Source of the DNA: DASYXW01 sp035934405
GTDB taxonomy: Bacteria; Acidobacteriota; Terriglobia; UBA7540
Reading direction: 5' to 3'
DNA: 64,000 nucleotides
Assembly (NCBI GenBank): GCA_035934405.1
Contig: DASYXW010000033.1
Span: 1 to 64,000 of the forward strand
Under the pieces are notes generated by a model, which saw only the letters and a program-made list of their open reading frames with translations, made no database searches and was not told the origin of the DNA. The stretch's first letter is position 1; every line of letters starts with the position of its first letter. Of this stretch, positions 62,870 to 64,000 are shown one piece after another. Both the position numbers and the translations under genes were made by a program.

Positions 62870-64000
62870 ATGGACCACCTCGCACCTCACGATGTCATGA
62901 CGATGTTCCTGGCGCTGGCCGTGCTTCTCGGCGCTGCCCGGCTGGCCGGCGAGTTGATCGTGAAACTCGATCAACCCGCCGTGCTCGGTGAGATCCTCGC
63001 CGGAATCCTGCTGGGTCCGACGCTGCTCGGCCACTTCAAGCCGGCCCTCTACGCGGCGCTCTTTCCCTCCACCGGGTCAATGCCGATTGTGCTCGATGCC
63101 GTCACCACCATCGGCGTGGTGTTCTTTCTTTTGACGGCCGGCATTGAGGTGGACTTAAGCAGCGTTTTCCGGCAGGGAAAGAGCGCGCTGCTGGTGAGCA
63201 GTCTCGGCGTGGTCATTCCTTTCGGCCTGGGCTTCGCCGCGGCGTTCCTGTTTCCGCGCTTCCTGGGAGCGCAACCGGGCGTTGACACCCTGATTTTCGC
63301 CCTCTTTGTCGGCACGGCCCTCTCGATCTCCGCCCTTCCCGTCATCGCCAAGATTCTCATGGACCTCAATCTTCTGCGCAGCGAGATGGGTACCCTGGTG
63401 ATGTCTTCTGCCATGTTCAACGACCTGACGGGATGGATCCTGTTCTCCCTGGTCCTCGGCATGATGAACGCGGGATCGCACTCTCTCAAGGGCATCCGGC
63501 ACACCATCATTCTGGTGCTGCTGTTCGTCGGGTTGCTGCTGACCGTGGGGCGTTGGCTCATCGACAAGCTGATGCTCTACATCCAAGCGCGTACCACGTG
63601 GCCGGGAGGCGTGCTGGGCTTTATTTTCACGCTGACGCTGAGCGCCGCCGCCTTCACGGAGTATGCCGGAATCCACGCCATCTTCGGCGGGTTCATCATG
63701 GGGGTGGCGGTCGGCGAGTCGCGGCACCTGCGGCAGCGGACCACGGAATCCATTCACCAGATCGTGGCCAACGTTTTCGCCCCGCTGTTTTTCGTCAGCA
63801 TTGGCCTGCGGATCAACTTCGTCACCAACTTCAACCTTCATCTCACCCTCATCGTGATTGCGGTGGCCTGCCTCGGCAAGCTGCTGGGCGCCGGTTGGGG
63901 CGCACGGCTGGGCGGCATGGACCGCCGCACCGCCTGGGGTGTGGGCCTGGCGATGAATGCCCGGGGCGCCATGGAAATGATCCTGGGTCTGCTGGCCCTT
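62870..64000 (+). CDS. Kef/CPA2-type cation:proton antiporter (partial)
   Basis: The frame is open from ATG 62870 to the window end (377 codons seen). The helices are typical of the CPA2 superfamily: LDQPAVLGEILAGILLGPTLLG, VFFLLTAGIEVDLSSVF, GTALSISALPVIAKILMDLNLLRSEMGTLVMSSAMFNDLTGWI, EYAGIHAIFGGFIMGVAVG and NARGAMEMILGLLAL. It is predicted to exchange Na+ or K+ for protons. The C-terminus lies outside the window. Confidence 0.9.
   Translation, partial: MDHLAPHDVMTMFLALAVLLGAARLAGELIVKLDQPAVLGEILAGILLGPTLLGHFKPALYAALFPSTGSMPIVLDAVTTIGVVFFLLTAGIEVDLSSVFRQGKSALLVSSLGVVIPFGLGFAAAFLFPRFLGAQPGVDTLIFALFVGTALSISALPVIAKILMDLNLLRSEMGTLVMSSAMFNDLTGWILFSLVLGMMNAGSHSLKGIRHTIILVLLFVGLLLTVGRWLIDKLMLYIQARTTWPGGVLGFIFTLTLSAAAFTEYAGIHAIFGGFIMGVAVGESRHLRQRTTESIHQIVANVFAPLFFVSIGLRINFVTNFNLHLTLIVIAVACLGKLLGAGWGARLGGMDRRTAWGVGLAMNARGAMEMILGLLAL

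Overview
The window looks like a chromosomal segment of an acidobacterium (Acidobacteriota), probably a soil lineage. It is GC-rich. It carries an Oar-type TonB-dependent receptor with an N-terminal carboxypeptidase-regulatory domain, a membrane Ser/Thr kinase with PD40/TolB-like repeats, two ECF sigma/anti-sigma pairs, a DUF1111 di-heme protein, a b'-b-delta-alpha-gamma-beta-epsilon ATP synthase order, and a bc complex with split cytochrome b next to a caa3-type oxidase. No 16S rRNA or other decisive marker is present, so the phylum is an inference from gene content.

Layout. 1-547: tail of an upstream gene, then repeats. 548-11194 (minus): TonB receptor, beta-propeller protein and a TolC/adaptor/RND efflux operon. 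11605-17015 (plus): catabolic operon of amidohydrolase, MFS transporter, exported MmgE/PrpD protein and isocitrate/tartrate-type dehydrogenase. 17094-25587 (minus): F1Fo ATP synthase genes, split between gamma and beta by a VapBC toxin-antitoxin pair, a second copy of the atpG 3' end, a DinB protein and several repeats. 26316-27345 (minus): two exported thioredoxin-fold proteins; one has an in-frame UGA at the expected active-site position and is a candidate selenoprotein. 27677-33814: two ECF sigma/anti-sigma modules around a receptor kinase. 34234-35471: a frameshifted secreted protein and a nickel/cobalt transporter. 35706-50637 (plus): respiratory supercluster of Rieske protein, split cytochrome b, octaheme cytochrome c, cupredoxin-like lipoprotein, oxidase subunits II, I, III, III', IV, heme A synthase and heme O synthase. 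50634-64000: exported esterase and amidohydrolase, di-heme protein, purE/purD, Uma2 protein, mnmG, a TIM-barrel protein and a Kef-type antiporter cut by the window edge.

The most striking property is the load of small repeats of several families, which also reach into coding sequence: (i) 7-bp degenerate tandem arrays, one of them 25 units long and in frame inside the TonB receptor; (ii) short palindromes bounded by GTAG...CTAC, translated in frame inside the kinase (twice), an oxidase subunit III and MnmG; (iii) a 77-nt double-hairpin REP/BIME-like element; (iv) a ~110-bp MITE with 18-bp perfect inverted ends and an 8-bp target duplication; (v) a ~138-nt hairpin-plus-TGTCTCA element just downstream of two genes; (vi) a 138-bp inverted repeat upstream of the ATP synthase promoter.

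Functionally, the respiratory supercluster would carry electrons from quinol through the bc complex and a cupredoxin or cytochrome c to a proton-pumping oxidase, and the resulting proton-motive force would drive the F1Fo enzyme. The a and c subunits of Fo (atpB, atpE) are not in this window.
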